Below are positions 62,029-64,000 of a DNA stretch of 64,000 nucleotides, in pieces (positions within the stretch are counted from its first letter, which is position 1; every line of letters begins with the position of its first letter). The position numbers and the translations under genes were made by a program. This DNA is from an uncultured Dehalococcoidales bacterium (GTDB lineage: Bacteria > Chloroflexota > Dehalococcoidia > UBA1151 > UBA1328): positions 1 through 64,000 of the forward strand of contig CAJQSP010000030.1 in NCBI GenBank assembly GCA_905614375.1, in the 5' to 3' direction. The notes beneath the pieces are model-generated. The model was not told the DNA's origin, searched no databases, and saw only the letters and a program-made list of their open reading frames with translations.

Positions 62029-64000
62029 ATGCTGCAAGCAATCGTAACTCTACTCACTGTCGAGATTATTGGGCTCACCGCGTTCCCTATTGTTGCACGT
62101 GCATTTCCGATTTTGGCAGATCGCGGTTGGGCGATTTCGAAACCAATCGGAATGCTGATCATCGCCACAGCTGTGTGGCTGCTGTCGTACACCAAGCTGG
62201 TGCCTAACGATCCAGTGAGTTGGTGGGTGACCTTGGCAGTGCTCGCTCTAGTGAGCATCTGGTTCCTTTACTCAGACTTGGCGCAACTGAAACGAGCAGT
62301 TTTAAGACGCTGGCGAGTAATCGTCGCCATAGAAATTGTATTTATTCTGTTTTTCGTGATGTTCCTCTCGATGCGGGCATTCGACCCTGCAGCGTCGGGC
62401 ACTGAAAAACCGATGGATCTCATGATGCTGACAGCCGTGACAACCGACGATTACGCTCCGCCCGAGGATCTATGGCTCGCCGGTGAACCAATCGTTTACT
62501 ACTATTTCGGATATTGGATATACGGCGGCGTGAACGCCATGGCAGGGAGTTCGGCGGCAGTAGCGTTCAATGCCGGCATGGCTCTTGTGGCAGGGCTAAG
62601 CGCGGCCGTAGCCTTCTCGCTGGCCGTGACATTCGTTCGACGAGATGGCGGCGCACTAAAACCATCGATAATCGCCGGAGGCGTCTCAGCGACGTTGTTA
62701 CTGCTTGTATCAAATCTATCTGGTTTATGGACACTCCTCGACATCACTAAGATCGCTCCTGTGTGGTTATTGAACTGGTACCACGGCAACGGATACGAGC
62801 GGATAGACAGAATCGCTATCTGGCGCCCTGATGATTTTTGGTGGTGGTGGAAGAGTTCACGAATCACCAATACATTTGATGACGCTGGGAATGGACTCGA
62901 CTTTACGATCACAGAGTTCCCGTTTTTTAGTTTCTTGTTAGGAGACTTTCACCCGCATTTGATGTCGATTCCATTCGTACTCACAGGTCTCACAGTACTC
63001 ACGGCATTATTCCTGGTGCATAAAACGATTTCATTCAAAATCCTTAGAAAAAACGTGAGCGCCGCAGTGATAACGGCATTGGTGATCGGATCGTCTGGTT
63101 TCATCAATTTCTGGGACCTTGGGCTACTATTGTTGTTGTCAATTGGGCTGGTTGTCGCAGGTTGGGTTTCGCAACGTAAATCAGGCATCAAATCGATTTT
63201 GGTAACTGCATTACCCATGATGTTTCTTTGGGTTATTGGAATATTGGTCTATTCGCCGTTCTACTTCGGCACAGCCGAGAGCCAAGTTCAATGGCCGCCA
63301 CTCGCTCCTGTGAAATACGGATCGCGACCTATTCACTTCTTGTCGATATGGTCTCTACTTATACTTGTCGCAGCACCTACAGCGATCATTCTTGCCAGTC
63401 GCTACACAAACGTAGTCGTACAATTGTTGGTAGGTAAGAAAGCTGTCGCAGAACGGCGAAGTCATCTGTTTTGGCGACCAGCCTGGATTACGGCTGGGAT
63501 GCTTACAGTTGTTCCGTGGCTGGTTTGGGCGGTAACCCATTTGGCGTTCAACGAATCGGCGAATCCGTCCGACATCGTGTCTAGACTTCCTGTAACCGCC
63601 GTCTTAGGAGTGGCTTCAGCGACTCTTATTGCCGTGCTGTTGACTCGTGCTAGGCGTGGTGCCGATGATGGCAGCCACTTCGTAACAATGCTCGGGGCGC
63701 TTACGCTGTATCTGTTTTTTGCAGCTGAACTGTTCTTCGTTCACGATTTATTCGGCAATCGAATGAACACGGTTTTCAAATTCTATTATCAAGCGTGGAT
63801 CGTTCTATCGGTGGTAGGCGGGTATGGAACCTACGTGTGGTTGAAACACCACTCGCTAGTGACCGGGCGAAAGAAGCTTCTAAGTAGAACAGCGCTTGCT
63901 ATTGTCGCCGTACTAGCACTCAGTTCGGTTTATTTCCCAGTAGCGGCTGCAGTTGCTAAAACAACATCATCAGGATTGGGCCCAAATATCGACAGTTTGA
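62029..64000 (+). CDS. DUF2298 (Chlor_Arch_YYY) membrane protein, 3' end outside window
   Basis: An open frame of 657 codons from ATG 62029 running off the window. At least 12 hydrophobic segments are seen. The diagnostic region is EKPMDLMMLTAV...APPEDLWLAG, then EPIVYYYFGYW with the triple tyrosine, and GDFHPHLMSIPF further on, as in the DUF2298 family of multi-pass proteins found mainly in Chloroflexota and archaea. These are related to dolichyl-phosphate mannose-type glycosyltransferases, and a lipid-linked sugar transfer role has been proposed by similarity. It is the best taxonomic marker in the window. It follows ftsY by 36 bases. Confidence 0.93.
   Translation, partial: MLQAIVTLLTVEIIGLTAFPIVARAFPILADRGWAISKPIGMLIIATAVWLLSYTKLVPNDPVSWWVTLAVLALVSIWFLYSDLAQLKRAVLRRWRVIVAIEIVFILFFVMFLSMRAFDPAASGTEKPMDLMMLTAVTTDDYAPPEDLWLAGEPIVYYYFGYWIYGGVNAMAGSSAAVAFNAGMALVAGLSAAVAFSLAVTFVRRDGGALKPSIIAGGVSATLLLLVSNLSGLWTLLDITKIAPVWLLNWYHGNGYERIDRIAIWRPDDFWWWWKSSRITNTFDDAGNGLDFTITEFPFFSFLLGDFHPHLMSIPFVLTGLTVLTALFLVHKTISFKILRKNVSAAVITALVIGSSGFINFWDLGLLLLLSIGLVVAGWVSQRKSGIKSILVTALPMMFLWVIGILVYSPFYFGTAESQVQWPPLAPVKYGSRPIHFLSIWSLLILVAAPTAIILASRYTNVVVQLLVGKKAVAERRSHLFWRPAWITAGMLTVVPWLVWAVTHLAFNESANPSDIVSRLPVTAVLGVASATLIAVLLTRARRGADDGSHFVTMLGALTLYLFFAAELFFVHDLFGNRMNTVFKFYYQAWIVLSVVGGYGTYVWLKHHSLVTGRKKLLSRTALAIVAVLALSSVYFPVAAAVAKTTSSGLGPNIDSL

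Noticed and set aside
1..64000. CRISPR array, insertion sequence, prophage or integrase
   Set aside because: No regularly spaced repeats, transposase or phage gene was seen on either strand.

Overview
The window looks like a chromosome segment of an uncultured, oligotrophic marine Chloroflexota of the SAR202 type. This is inferred from three things. The last gene belongs to the Chloroflexota/archaea-specific DUF2298 (YYY) membrane family. The signal recognition particle RNA is the large, Alu-domain type. The gene content is dominated by single-enzyme catabolic genes, including five mandelate racemase/enolase-superfamily paralogs, SDRs, sulfatases, GMC and sarcosine-type oxidases, RraA-like proteins and ThDP decarboxylases. 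GC content is moderate by eye, genes are dense, strands switch often, and TTG starts are common. I see no phage, insertion sequence or CRISPR.

Layout. 1-1.1 kb: end of a PT-rich secreted protein, interrupted by an in-frame TAA. 1.3-8.4 kb (minus): SDRs, a NifU-like protein, a selenocysteine glutaredoxin-like protein, an epimerase, DgkA, an amidase and a sulfatase. 8.5-15.7 kb (plus): a sarcosine-oxidase-like flavoenzyme, a UGSC-family selenoprotein and a heterodimeric ABC exporter. 15.7-25.4 kb: a CocE-type hydrolase, a ThDP enzyme, an RraA-like protein, an ABC-F ATPase and a cupin/subunit-3/GMC oxidoreductase operon. 25.5-38 kb: sugar-acid catabolism (three enolase-superfamily enzymes, a lactonase, sulfatase, aldo/keto reductase, hydroxyacid and alcohol dehydrogenases, a second ThDP enzyme, a KPR-like reductase) plus tRNA-Leu(UAG). 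38-45.5 kb: a broken YceI gene, lepA, an MFS transporter, galU, SRP RNA, rsmA and ispE. 45.5-54.4 kb: a second catabolic block with a tandem enolase-superfamily pair. 54.5-64 kb: genome maintenance and core genes (dinG, OGG1-type glycosylase, CCA transferase, a selenocysteine DsbA-like protein, rnc, ftsY, DUF2298).

The most striking result is three genes in 64 kb that read cleanly through an in-frame UGA placed exactly at a redox-active cysteine position: a glutaredoxin-like protein (U-G-S-C), a UGSC-family protein (U-G-T-C) and a DsbA/FrnE-like protein (U-P-W-V). The first two have perfect 8-bp stem-loops of bacterial SECIS type directly after the UGA. Conventional gene calling would truncate all three. 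UGA is also used as a normal stop here (dinG, and the UGSC gene itself), so this is context-dependent recoding and not a changed genetic code. Several genes are also damaged: the first gene, a VOC remnant, the YceI gene, and the start of the CehA/McbA gene.

Functionally, the catabolic blocks suggest stepwise oxidation of sugars, release of aldonic acids from lactones, dehydration by enolase-superfamily enzymes, and further processing by hydroxyacid dehydrogenases, SDRs, aldolase-like RraA proteins and ThDP lyases. Sulfatases would provide desulfated substrates. Substrates cannot be fixed from sequence alone.
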